This document shows positions 47,889-58,808 of a DNA stretch of 64,000 nt, piece by piece. Every line of letters starts with the position of its first letter. The first letter of the stretch is position 1. The notes under the pieces were generated by a model. It was not told the DNA's origin. It ran no database searches and saw only the letters and a program-made list of their open reading frames with translations. The position numbers were made by a program, and so were the translations under genes. The DNA is taken from NCBI GenBank assembly GCA_023375785.1, contig SZWC01000031.1, forward strand, positions 432,415 through 496,414, in the 5' to 3' direction. Source of the DNA: Penium margaritaceum. Taxonomy: Eukaryota > Streptophyta > Zygnematophyceae > Desmidiales > Peniaceae.

Positions 47889-49088
47889 GGAGATATCTTA
47901 GAACATTCCAAGGTCCTTCCTTGTGGCTTGCGCCACTTGGCGGTAACAAGGAGCGCCATGTAGGCAAGGGGGATGATGAAACCCCGATTGCCGGCAAAGT
48001 GGCTCATTCAAGGCGCCATGTACACCTATGCTAGAGGCTGGACCTAGGACTATAAGAACCTGTCAGTTGCCTGGAGTGAGTACAGTTCTTACCTTTGAGA
48101 GTTCTAACAAAGTTGTCTTCCAGAGGCAGACACTAGAGAAGCATTGGTTGGTCCTCTTACGAGGAGTCGGCTCCTCATGCGAAAGTGACCAAGTACCAAG
48201 GACACAGTGCAACAATGTTATTCCTCTGAACTGTTGAGTCTGGAAGCTTGGCTCTAAGGGTGATATCATCTCTTGGTTGCAATTTTCAGCCTACCTGAAG
48301 GGTCGGTCTAGAAAACGGGTTCTGACATAATAGTTCGTGCCGACGGCTCTTGGTATTGCAACCAAGAGATGATATCACCCTCAGAGCCAAGGTTCTACAC
48401 TGAGCAGTTCATAGGAATCACTACCTTGCACTGTGTCCTTAGTACCTGGTCACTTTCGCGCGAGGAGCGAACTCCTGGGGCTTAGACCAACCAAAGCTTC
48501 TGTAGTGTCTGCCTCTAGTGGACAACTTTGTGAGGAGTCTCAAAGATACGAACTGTACTCAATAAGAGGCAACTAACAATGGTTCCTTGGATGAGCCACT
48601 TTGGGGGCAATCTGGATTGCGTCATCCCCCCTGCCTACATGGTGCTCCTTGTGACCACCAAGTGGCGCCAGCCACCAGGAAGGACCTTGGAATGTTCTAA
48701 TATTTCTCCTAGAACCTTCCTGTCCCTCTTTTGGTCACAAAGAAAATTATTCACCGGGCTGGGATTTGACCCAGTGACCTCTCACTCCAGAGACTAACTC
48801 TGGAACATCTAAGCCACAAGGAGTTGTCCTAGGTAGTGTTTGCTGGCTATACTATCCAGATTAGACCAAGAGGACTTGCTCCAAAGGAGCAGTGCATGCC
48901 TTGTCTATCTGGACTAGACTTAGGGGACTTACTCCAAGGGAGCAGTGCATGCCTAGTCCATCCTGTGCCTGTCCAAATATCAGCCATGGACAAGGAGCAT
49001 ATGAGGTCAACAGCAATACCAAGAGCGGTCGGCGGGAACCATTACGTCAGAATCCGTTTTCTAGACCCTTCCCTCAGGCAGGTTGACA
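47889..49088 (+). repeat. Family A LTR carrying a nested inverted LTR
   Basis: Plus-strand LTR sequence from ATATCTTAGAACATTCC (47889) to TTGCAAT (48283) and again from GCAATACCAAGAGCGG (49013) to GGCAGGTTGACA (49088), with an inverted LTR between. It serves as the 5' LTR of the element at 49.1-51.3 kb. Its own left third is absent, and B8 adjoins it. Confidence 0.87.
48284..49012 (-). repeat. Inverted solo family A LTR, target duplication GCAAT (second locus)
   Basis: A 729-bp inverted LTR flanked by GCAAT at 48279-48283 and 49013-49017, at exactly the same LTR position as the one at 35582-36352. No interior is present. Confidence 0.88.
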
Positions 49089-51255
49089 CTACAACTCTTA
49101 AAGCGAAAAGGATGGATTCATCTCCATCTCCATTCACTTCAGGTGTTCCAATGGTTACATCGTCCATGCGTAAGGCGAGGGAGACAAGTTGATCAGCATC
49201 AACGTGAACGGTGCTAAAAAAGACTTGAAGCTGGAGAACATCGTTTACATACTGTCTTTTGCGGCAAACATCTTGTCAGTGTCTAAAATCATGGACCACG
49301 ACATGACGGTCGTCTTCACGGAGGAGGCCGTGATTGTCAAGAACACAGACATCAAGATCTCCTATCCCAAGGAGAGTCTTGTTGCACAGGTCCCAAGAGT
49401 TCATGGGCTATACGTGCTCAGACCAAACCCCTTGAAACTACAAAGGAGGGATATGCGGGGTTTGAAGAGCCCAAGTCTCCAAAGCCTGATGTTGCACCAC
49501 AAGCAGTCACCATGGCGGCCAACTCCACCGACACAGATGTTAAGTTATGGCACAGGCGGTTTGGCCATGTGGCCGAGAGCACTCTGCAAGCTATGCAGCA
49601 GCAAAAGTGGTTCATGGGATGGAGGGATGCAAGGGCAAGAAAGAGGGATAGTGCAAGAAGCTGTGTGAGCCATGCCTCCATGGCAAGGCAAAGAGAAAGC
49701 CCTTTGAGCGTAATGGACAACGTGCGTCAGTAATCTTGGACCTGATTCACTCTGATGTGTGAGGACCATTCCGCACCCCTTCAAACGACAACAGCAAGTA
49801 TTTCCTGTCCTTCGTCGATGACCACAGTCGCATGATGTGGATCTACTTCCTCAAGACAAAGGGAGAGGTCAAGGAGAAGCTGCAAGAGTTTATCGCGATG
49901 GTAAAGTGGCAGACAAGGAAGAAGGTCAAGGCAGTGCGCACGGACAACGGGGGTGAGTACGAGGCATGCAAAGGCTGGCTGAGCCAACGCAGAATCAACC
50001 ACCAGACCACCACGCCTTACACCCCCCAAAGTAATGGCGTTGTCGAGCGGATGAACCAGACTATCCTCGGCATGACGCAAAGCATGCCCTTTGACGCCAA
50101 ACTCCCACCTCGCTTGTGGGCTGAAGCTGCAAGAACCGCTTGCTACCTTGTGAATCGCACTCCGGCAACCACGCTTGGAAGGCGTGGTAAGAAGTAACAA
50201 GAAAAGCAGCTCAGGACTTCACAGGAGGCTTGGTCAGGGAAGAAGCCAGATGCCTCAGACTCGAGGGTCTTTGGCTCTACCACCTGGACAAAGGTCCAAG
50301 CGGGAGAAGGAAGTGGCAAGCTAGATGTACGTGCTCGTAGGTGTGTTATGCTCGGATAGGACACCGCTCACAAGGCGTATAGGCTATGGGACCAAGCGGC
50401 TGGAAAACTCATCAGGAGCCGAAATGTCGAGTTTGATGAAAGGATGTTGGCAAAGGAGAGTCCTTGGACCCTATCCATGCTCCAAAATCAGGACAGTGGG
50501 TTGTGTTGCTTGAGTCAGGTGATCAGGCACCAGAAAACTAGCAGATGGTGCCAGTGAAGAAGGTGCTCCAAGGAGAGTGGCTGTGCAGGCTGACACAACA
50601 ACGAACTCTGACACCGATTCCGAGTTGTCCAAGGCCTCTGAGTCAAGCTCTGAGGCCGGTTGCTCTTCCTCAAACCGCTGATCACTGGCAGCGCAGGAGC
50701 AATAGAAGCAACTAAGCCTTGAAGGACCACCAACAACACTCCGACTTAGTACACGCAAGAAGAAACCTCCGCCCAAGTACGATGCTGAGAGTGCGGAATG
50801 GACCAGACTCACCTGGTCATGTTTGGCTCAAGGAGGCTATGAACATGCCAGATGCGGCCAAGTGGAAGGAGGTAGTGGATAGCGAACTCTCATCCATTGA
50901 AGAGAAGGAAAGATGGATTCTGGTGGACAGGCCCCCAAACACACACGTGGTGGGGTCAAAGTAGGTATTCCGGAAAAAGTTCAAGCACGATGATACTATC
51001 GACAAGACAAGGCAAGAGTTGTGGCAAAGGGGTTTTCCAGGAGTGCATGCTCAGAGTACGAGGAGATCTTCACGCCTTTCATCACCTTTCCCTCCATCAG
51101 ATCCATGTTGGGCATCGCTGCTGCAACAGATCTGGAGGTCCACCAAATGGATGTCAAGACAGCTTTCCTCAACGGGAAGCTAGACAAACAAGTGCTGATG
51201 GAAGTGCCTAAGGGAGTGAAAGCTCCAGAGGGCAAGTTTTGCAAACTGGTCAAAG
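49089..51255 (+). mobile_element. Family A element A3: protease, integrase and RT part, interrupted by A2
   Basis: After the LTR comes the protease region (about 49089-49480, NIVYILSFAANILSVSKI), integrase (about 49530-50200, FGHVAESTLQAMQQ, TDNGGEYEACKGWLSQR, TPQSNGVVERMNQTIL) and the first half of RT (about 50830-51255, HQMDVKTAFLNGKLDKQ). There is no Gag region, as in the short pieces at 36.4 and 38.2 kb. At 51256 the complete element A2 interrupts it, and about 100 bp more of its RT reappears at 57442-57545. It is broken, with about ten breaks. Confidence 0.9.
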
Positions 51256-52025
51256 TGTTGACCTGATATGCTCCTTGTCCATGGCTGATATTTGGACAGG
51301 CACAGGACGGAATAGGCATGCACTGCTCCCTTGGAGTAAGTCCCCTAAGTCTGGTTTAGATAGACAAGGCATGCACTGCTCCTTTGGAGCAAGTCCCCTT
51401 GGTCTAATCTGGATAGTATAGCCAGCAAATACTACCTAGGACAACTCCTTGTGGCTTAGACGTTCCAGAGTTAGTCTCTGGAGCGAGAGGTCACTGGGCA
51501 AATCCTAGCACGGTGACTTATCTTCCTTGTGACCAAAAGGGGGACAGGAAGGTTCTAAGAGACATCTTAGAATATTCCAAGGTCCTTCTTGGTGGTTGGC
51601 GCCACTTGGCAGTCACAGGGGGTGCCATGTAGGCAGGGGGGATTATGCAATCCAGATTACCCCCAAAGTGGCTCATCCAAGGAGCCACTGCGCGCCTAGG
51701 AAAGAGGCTGGCTCTAGGACTATAAGAACCTGTCAATTGCCTGTCATTGAGTACAGTTTCTACCTTTGAGACTCCTCACAGAGTTGTCCACCAGAGGAAG
51801 ACACTAAAGAAGCATTGGTTGGTCTGGGCCCCAGGAGTTCGCTCCTCGCCCGAAAGTGACCAGGTGCTAAGGACACAGTGCAAGGAAATGATTCCTATGA
51901 ACTGCTCAGTGTGGAACCTTGGCTCTAAGGGTGATATCACCTCTTGGTTGCAATACTAAGAGCGGTCGGCGGGAACCATTGTGTCGGAACCCATTTTCTA
52001 GACCGTCGTCTTAGATAGGTTGAGA
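51256..52025 (+). repeat. 5' LTR of A2
   Basis: 770 bp from TGTTGACCTGATATGC to GATAGGTTGAGA. It contains two short repeated blocks (GGCATGCACTGCTCC at about 51315 and 51367) and the TATA-like TATAAGAACC at 51721. Confidence 0.92.
51721..51728 (+). promoter_or_regulatory. TATA-like element of the family A LTR
   Basis: TATAAGAA in the block GGACTATAAGAACCTGTCA, about 300 bp before the LTR end and kept in the LTRs at 37.5, 40.4, 47.9 and 56.8 kb. It is a plausible promoter core, supported only by motif and conservation. Confidence 0.55.
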
Positions 52026-52432
52026 AAGGGTTATGGGCCCACACTGACTAGTTGTAAGGCACGTTTCTACGCACTCTCTTGCCCTCTCTGTCTTGCAGCA
52101 CGCATCAACTCCATCACCTCCATCTACTCCATCTACTCCATCTGCTCCATGTGCTCCATCAGATCCAACAGCGGGTGCTGGCACTTAGCGAACAAGGTTT
52201 AAGAATAAGCTCTGCCCTTGGAGGTACGACCCTTGGGCCCTAACCAGGATAAGCTCTACCCTTGGAGGCACGACCCTGGGTTCGCTAGTGTGCATACTTC
52301 TCTGTTTGCAAGTGATCAACGGCTAAGGGGTAAGCGACGGATCTGCACCTTCTAAACTGGTAGCAGACAACAGCCTACATCAGCCTACATCGACCTCAGC
52401 GAAGCAGAGAAGCAGAGAAGCAAAGAAGCAGT
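52026..52432 (+). other. Untranslated leader of A2 with short direct repeats
   Basis: About 400 bp between LTR and Gag with no coding signal. It holds an imperfect 9-bp repeat (CTCCATCTA type, about 52109-52155), a direct repeat of about 33 bp (52205-52237 and 52249-52280, starting ATAAGCTCT) and GAAGCAGA-type repeats just before the Gag start. The role is unknown; packaging signals usually lie here. Confidence 0.75.
52028..52042 (+). promoter_or_regulatory. Primer-binding site of A2: anticodon arm of initiator tRNA-Met (half-tRNA)
   Basis: GGGTTATGGGCCCAC, two bases after the LTR, is complementary to the internal GUGGGCCCAUAACCC of plant initiator tRNA-Met (sequence from memory), around the CAU anticodon. 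Drosophila copia and yeast Ty5 are primed this way by a cut tRNA-iMet. The primer 3' end would lie near tRNA nucleotide 39-40, as in copia. The final CAC fits the plant form of the stem better than the animal form. Confidence 0.85.
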
Positions 52433-55400
52433 ATGATGACACACGCAACGCTCACTCTCAAGCAGGTCAATTGTGAGATAAAGTTCACAGGATTTGGTTT
52501 TCCTTTGTGGAGATGGCAAATTGAGATTGTCATGAGGGTGCGTGGCTACTTGAAGATGTTCCTTGGAGAAGAGGTTAAACCTCCAAAAACAGATCATGGA
52601 TATGAAGCGTGGAGTGTCAAATATGACATGGCGCTTGCGATTCTTGTGACATTAGTACACGAGTCACAGCATGTCCACCTCCAAGGTATGACACATGCAT
52701 CAAAGGCTTATGAGAAGCTTGCACGTGTACACCAATCAATGGCTATCCCTAATCGCCTCTTCATCCTTCAAAAGCTGATTTCGATCAGGGTGAGCGAGGG
52801 AGAGTGGATTCCGGACTTCTTGTTGCAGTTTCAAGGACTGTTGTAGCAAGTGACCCAAATGAACTGGGAAATTGACACCAACATGCAGGCCATGATCCTC
52901 CTCATGGCGCTACTTGAAAGTTGGGGTCCTCTGATCACCGTCTTTGGCGGTTGGAAGGAGGAGGATTTTGACGTATGAGGTAGTGTCCGAGTACGTACGC
53001 AACGAGGCCATGCATCGTAGTGGTAGTGAAGCTAACATTTCAGCCTATGTTGCATAGTACGTGGTCGTGGCAACAACTCCTCTTCTGGTCAGAGCAGCAG
53101 CGGAAGCGGTGGTCATGGAGGAAAAGGCAATGGTGGCGGTGCAAAGAGTTCAAAGCGTCCTCAGAAATGCCATAACTGTGGCAAGCCTGGGCATTGGGCA
53201 CGGGAGTGCAGGGCTCGGAAGAAGGAAGACGGAGATCATGGTGGTAAATATGAGGGCAAAGAAAAGGGTAAGAAGGAGTTGACGAACGTGATGCCTGAGA
53301 GGGTGCCGCTAACCAAGGGAGCGGTATTGCTCAAGCGTGGAGTCTATAGGCTTGACTCTGGCACGAACCACCACTCTTCAAGGGAGAAGGATGAATTCAT
53401 CTCCATTGGGGACACTGAACGTCGCTTCAGGTGTGCCAACGGCAGCCTGGTTCATGTGCAAGGCGAGGGAGATAAGTTGATCAGCATCAACGTGAACGGT
53501 GATGAAAAGGACTTGAAGCTCGAGAACATCGTCTACATGCTGTCTTTCTCAACAAACCTCTTGTCAGTGTCCAAAATTAGGGCTCACGACATGAGAGTCA
53601 TCTTCACAGAGGAGGAGGCCGTGATTGTCAAGAACAAGGACATCAAGATCTCCTATCCCAAGGAGAGTCTTGTCGCACAGGTCCGAAGAGTTGATGGGCT
53701 CTACGTGCTGCGGACCAAAACCCTTGAGAGTACAAGTAAGGGATATGCGGCGATTGAAGAGCCCAAGTCTCCAAAGCCGGATGTTGCACCACAAGCCGCC
53801 AGCGTGGCAATCAACTCCACTGACACAGATGTTGAGAAGTGGTACAGACGTTTTGGCGATGTGGCCGACAGCACACTACAAGCTATGCAGCAGCACGAAT
53901 TGGTTCATGGGATGGAGGGATGCAAGGCCAAGGATGAGGGAAAGTGCAAAACGCTCTGTGAGACATGCCTCCAAGGCAAGGCAAAGAGAAAGCCCTTTGA
54001 GCATAATGGGCAACGTGCGGCAGCAATCTTGGACCTGATTCACTATGATGTGTGAGGACCATTCCACACCCCTTCAAATGGCGGCAACAAGTATTTCTTG
54101 ACCTTCATCGATGACCACAGTCGTAACATGTGGATCTACTTCCTCAAGACAAAGGGAGAGGTCAAGGAAAAGCTGCAAGAGTTTGTCGTGATGATAGAGC
54201 GGCAGACAAGCAAGGAGGTCAAGGCACTGCGCACGGACAACGGTGGTGAGTACGAGGTGTGCAAAGGGTAGTTGAGCCAACACGGCATCAACCACCAAAC
54301 CACCATGCCTTACACCCCCAGAGCAATGGCGTTGCTGAGCAGATGAACCAGACTATCCTCGTCATGACACGAAGCATGCTTTTTGACGGCAAACTCCCAC
54401 CTCGCTTCTGGGCTGAAGTTGCAAGAACTACTTGCTACCTTGTGAATCTCACTCCGGCAGCCGCGCTTGGAAGGTCTGGTACGAAGCAGCAATAGAAGCA
54501 GCTAAGGACGCCACAGGAGGCTTGGTCAGGGAAGAAGCCAGATGCCTCACGCTTGAGGGTCTTTGGCTGTACTGCCTTGGCAAAGGTCCAAGCAGGAGAA
54601 GGAAGTGGCATGTTGGGTGTATGTGCTCGTAATTGTGTAATGGTCGGATATGACACCACACACAAGGCGTACAGGCTATGGGACCAAGCGGCAGGAAAGC
54701 TCATCAGGAGCCAAGATGTCGAGTTTGATGAAAGGACGCTCGGCAAGGGAGAGTCGCTCGACCCTGTCCATGCTCCCAACTCAAAAGAGTGGGTTGTGTT
54801 GCTCGAGTCAAGTGATCAGGCACCAGAAAACTGGCAAATGGTGCCAGTGAAGGAAAGTGCTGCAGGGAGAGTGACTGTGCATGCTGACACAACGACGGAC
54901 TCTGACACTGAGTCTGAGTTGTCCGAGGCCTCTGAGTCAAACTCCGAGGCCGGTGGCTCTTCCTCAAACAGCGGATCAGAGCAGCGTAGGACCAACAGAA
55001 GCAACTAAGCCTTGAAGCACCACCAGCAACACTGCGGCGTAGTACGCGCTAGAAGTAACCTCCGTCCAAGTACGATGCTGAGAGTGCGGAATGGACCGGC
55101 CTCAGCTGGTCATGCTTGGCTCAGGGAGAGCTTGTGACCGTAACGGAGGCTATGAACATGCCAGATGCAGTCAAGTGGAAGGAGGCAGTGGATAGTGAAC
55201 TCGCATCCATTGAAGAGAACGGAACATGGGTTCTGGTGGACAGGCTCGCAAACGCGCACGTGATGGGGTCAAAGTGGGTACTCTGGAAAACGTTCAAGCA
55301 GGATGGTACTATCGACAAGTACAAGGCAAGAGTGGTGGCGAAAGGATTTTCCCACCATACAGGCTTAGAGTACGAGGAGACCTTTGCGCCTGTCGTCACC

Positions 55401-56703
55401 TTTGCCTCCATCAGATCCATGTTGGACATCGCTGCTGCAAAAGATCTAGAGGTCCACCACATGGATGTCAAGACAGCTTACCTCTAGGGGAAGCTAGACA
55501 AAGAAGTGTTGATGGAAGTGCCTGAGGGAGTGAAAGCTACAGAGGGCAAGGTTTGCAAACTGATCAAAGCACTCTACGGGCTGAAACAGGCTCCAAGGAT
55601 GAAGTAGAACGAGATGGAGAGCTTCATGGCCGGGCTCACCTTCACGCACTGCCAGAATGACCCTAGAGTCTATGTACGGGAGGATGAGCAAGGCTTGATG
55701 CTGGTTGCACTGTACGTGGATGACCTGATCATCTGCTCGTCATCGGTCGAGCTGTTGAACAAGTTGAGGATAGATCTCAGCAACAGGTTCAAGATGAAGG
55801 ACATGGGTCCGCTCCAGTTCTACCTTGGGATAGCCGTCCACCGCAATCAAGTGGCAGACACCATCGACCTGAACTAGACCAAGTACATCATGGAAGTCCT
55901 CAAGCGATATAACATGGAGGACTACAAGGCCATCGGTACACCCATGACAACAGACATCAAACTCTCCTCCTCCATGAGCCCTAGCAAGGAAGCAAAACGG
56001 CGTGAGATGGCGAATATTCCCTACCTATGTGCTGTTGGCAGCCTCATGTATGCCATGGTAGGAACACGCCCTGACATTTGCTATGTTGTGGGACAAGTGA
56101 GCAGGTTTGTGGCCAATCTAGGGCCACGGCGCTAACAAGCAGTCAAGCGCATCATGCGCTATCTACAGAAGACCCGACACATGGGAAACCAGTTTGGAGG
56201 CCAAGAAGGATCTGACCAGCTACGGCTGGTATTCTACACAGACGGCGACTGGGGAGGAAGAATCGATGACAGAAATTCTACCTCGGGCTTTGTGTACCTC
56301 TTGAACGGTGGTACAGTCTCTTGGGCAAGCAGAAAGCAAGACTATCTCCCTCTCTACCACTGAGGCAGAGTACATCGCTCTGTCAGAAGCATGCAAGGAG
56401 ACACAGTGGCTACGCAGCTTGCTTATCGAGATGAAAGTGCCACAAACAGAGGCAACACAGGTCCGTATCCACAACAAGTGGGCCATTAAAATGGCACAGG
56501 ATGATTTCATATCTCGGCGGACCAAGCACATCGACATCAGGTACCACTACTCACGTGACCTTGTCGCAAAGGTGATCATGGACCTGGAATACGTGGAGAC
56601 CAGGAAGATGCTCGCAGATTGCATGACAAAGGCGCTAAACAGCGAACTGCACTCTGCAGGTACTCGAGGCAAAGGTACGGTCAACGCAGCGGATGAAGAC
56701 TGA
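52433..56703 (+). pseudogene. gag-pol region of A2 (fossil polyprotein)
   Basis: Gag (about 52433-53280) begins MMTHATLTLKQVN, contains FGFPLWRWQIEIVMRVRGYL, a conserved copia Gag start, and has a zinc knuckle CHNCGKPGHWAREC near 53168-53210. Protease is at about 53330-53700 (YRLDSGTNHHSSREKDEF, with the catalytic DSG). The integrase zinc region (FGDVADSTLQAMQQHE, CETCLQGKAKRKPFE) is at about 53840-54010 and the core at about 54030-54440. RT is at about 55110-55880 (KYKARVVAKGFS, EETFAPVVTFASIRSML, HHMDVKTAYL, YVDDLIICS). RNase H is at about 56030-56660 (SLMYAMVGTRPDICYVVGQ, TDGDWGGRIDDRNSTSGF, TTEAEYIALSEACKETQWL, KHIDIRYHYSRDL, KMLADCMTKAL). Compared with family B, the linker between integrase and RT is long and acidic (SDTESELSEASESNSEAGG). 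Confidence 0.92.
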
Positions 56704-56750
56704 GGCCAAGACCGGTGGAGAGAGGAGAGATCTCACATATAATGGACAGA

Positions 56751-56766
56751 GGTGCCGGGGAGGGTT
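56751..56766 (+). promoter_or_regulatory. Polypurine tract of A2
   Basis: GGTGCCGGGGAGGGTT directly before the 3' LTR at 56767. The equivalent before the 40411 LTR is GGTGCAAGGAAGAGTT. Confidence 0.8.
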
Positions 56767-57436
56767 TGTTGACTTGATATGCTCGTTGTCCATGGCTGAT
56801 ATTTGGACAGGCACAGGACGGACTAGGCATGCACTGCTCCCTTGGAGTAAGTCCCCTAAGTCTGGTCCAGATAGAGAAGGCATGCACTACTCCTTTTGGA
56901 GCAAGTCCCCTTCGTCTAATCTGAATAGTATAGCCAGCAAATACTACCTAGGACAACTCCTTGTGGCTTAGACGTTCCAGAGTTAGTCTCTGGAGCGAGA
57001 GGTCACGGGGTCAAATCCCAGCCCGGTGACTAATTTTCTTTCTGACCAAAACGGGGACAGGAAGGTTTTAAGAGACATCTTAGAACATTCCAAGGTCCTT
57101 CCTGGTGGTTGGCACCACTTGGCGGTCAAAGGGAGCACCATGTAGGCAGGGGGATGACGCAATCCAGATTGCCCCCAAAGTGGCTCATCCAAGGAGCCAC
57201 TGCGCGCCTAGGCTAGAGCCTGGCTCTAGGACTATAAGAACTTGTCAGTTGCCTATCATTGAGTATAGTTCTTACCTTTGAGACTCCTCACAGAGATGTC
57301 CACCAGAGGCAGACACTAAAGAAGCATTGGTTGGTCTAAGCCCCAGGAGTTTGCTCCTCGCGCGAAAGTGACCAGGTGCTAAGGACATAGTGCAAGGAAG
57401 TGATTCCTATGAACTGCGTAGTGTGCAACCTTGACA
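56767..57436 (+). repeat. 3' LTR of A2
   Basis: About 670 bp, TGTTGACTTGATATGC to CAACCTTGACA, followed by the duplication CAAAG. It is shorter than the 5' LTR towards its end. Outside that it aligns along its whole length. Confidence 0.9.
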
Positions 57437-57441
57437 CAAAG

Positions 57442-57545
57442 CACTCTACGGGGTGAAACAGGCCCCAAGGATATGCTACAAGGAGATGGACACCTTCATT
57501 GCTGGGCTCACCTTCACGCACTGCCAGAATGATCCTAGTGTGGCT
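57442..57545 (+). mobile_element. Right-hand flank of A2: RT piece of host element A3
   Basis: Family A RT sequence (CACTCTACGGGGTGAAACAGG; compare 55568) that resumes immediately after the CAAAG duplication. It ends near 57545 where family B integrase sequence begins. Confidence 0.9.
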
Positions 57546-58747
57546 TGATGGAGACCCCGGGCTTTGGAGGCCCTAGGTATTTTCTAACCTAAAATCATGA
57601 TTTCATCCGTTCCACTGCTGTGTACTTTCTCTCCTCCAAGGACTTGTGCTGTGATAGGTATAAGGAGTTCAAGGCAATGATCGAGAACCAGACAGGCAAG
57701 AAAATCAAGGCACTATGAAGTGACGGTGATAGGGAGTACCCCAGCAAGGATTTCCAAGACTACCTTGTAGCAGCTGGCATCAAGGCGTAGTGTATCACAC
57801 CATACTTAACGCAGCTGAACACTGTAGCAAAATGTGCTAATCTCACCATTGTTGAGTCGGCACGCTCCATGCTACACAGAGCTTCGCTCATATACGACTT
57901 TTGGGCCAAAACATAAGCACTGCGGTATACATAAAAACCGTAGTCCAACTAAGGCGTTGGAGCAGATGACACCATACAAGGCATGGTTTGGCATAAACCT
58001 GAGCGTGGGTCATCTTCGAGCATTTGGCAGCTTAGCGCACATGCATGTACTAGAGGAGAGGCGGCGGAAATTGAACGCAAAGAGCGCACAGATACTGATG
58101 ATCGGTTATGACGTGGCTAGCAAGACGTATCACCTCCAAGAGAGGGATACTGGCCACGTCATCATTTCCAGTTATGAAGTTTTCAATGAAGGTCACATCA
58201 ACGATACGAATATGATTTGTCAAGAGATAGGAAAACCAGCAGCAGACAAGGAAATGGGAGAAGAAATCATTTTTTATCGAATCCCTCTTCATCCTTCGTC
58301 CACTTTGACAGTGGGAGAAATTGTCTCCTCTCCATTATCTGATGCAGCAAATACGACGGACTAATCGGCGAAATGAAAGGAGAGATATGCATCACCGCAA
58401 GCAGAAGCGGTTGTGCTAGCAATACGGCGACATTCGCTTGCTAACCCTCCAGCACCATGTTGCAGGTACCCTCTTTGACTGCGCTACATGCTGGTGAGTA
58501 CGGCCATTTTTGGATCCTGTAGAAACCAGAACAAATGAACATCGTAGTTGTAGAAGATTTAGATGAGCGGACGTCGTACAAGGAGTCCATGGTTGCACTA
58601 GATGTAGCAGAGTGGATGCAAGCTGTGTAGCGAGAGATGCAAAACAACTGGACAACGGCACATGAGAGCTGAATGACTGTCCACTTGGCCGCAATGTGAT
58701 AAAGTGCAAGTGGGTGTTCAAGAAGAAGCGGGTAGGAGATGGCAACC
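57546..58747 (+). mobile_element. Family B element B9, left part: integrase to RT start
   Basis: Plus-strand family B pol from the start of the integrase core (57550, GGAGGCCCTAGG block) through the C-terminal integrase region and the linker (about 57950-58500, KALEQMTPYKAWFG, LRAFGSLAHMHV, YDVASKTYHL, DTGHVIIS) to the RT start (CKWVFKKKR). Family C sequence begins at 58748. More of B9 RT lies at 62525-62952, so the family C element sits inside it. It is broken, with about eight breaks. Confidence 0.88.
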
Positions 58748-58808
58748 GTCAACCGGCCCGAGGCAACGGGGTATGTGACTTGTTTTCTCTTGCAGGAAAG
58801 GCGTAGTC

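Larger units (their letters stand above)
51256..57436 (+). mobile_element. Complete family A Ty1/copia element A2 (target duplication CAAAG)
   Basis: About 6.2 kb with both LTRs, primer site, leader, Gag, protease, integrase, RT, RNase H and polypurine tract in copia order. CAAAG stands on both sides (51251-51255 and 57437-57441), and the flanks are RT sequence of another family A copy. By eye the two LTRs differ by about 5-8% over the first 370 bp. With an assumed rate near 1e-8 per site per year that means a few million years, a rough figure only. It is broken, with roughly six to ten breaks, but it is structurally the most complete element in the window. Confidence 0.95.

Noticed and set aside
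52028-52042. Possible tRNA gene at the GGGTTATGGGCCCAC motif
   Set aside because: Only the complement of the anticodon arm is present, with no acceptor stem or T arm. Its position beside the LTR makes it a primer site.
58771-58795. GTATGTGACTTGTTTTCTC...GCAG stretch resembling a tiny intron
   Set aside because: It has GT...polypyrimidine-AG form but is only 25 bases, too short to splice. It lies at the truncated left end of the family C element, so it is probably coding or chance.
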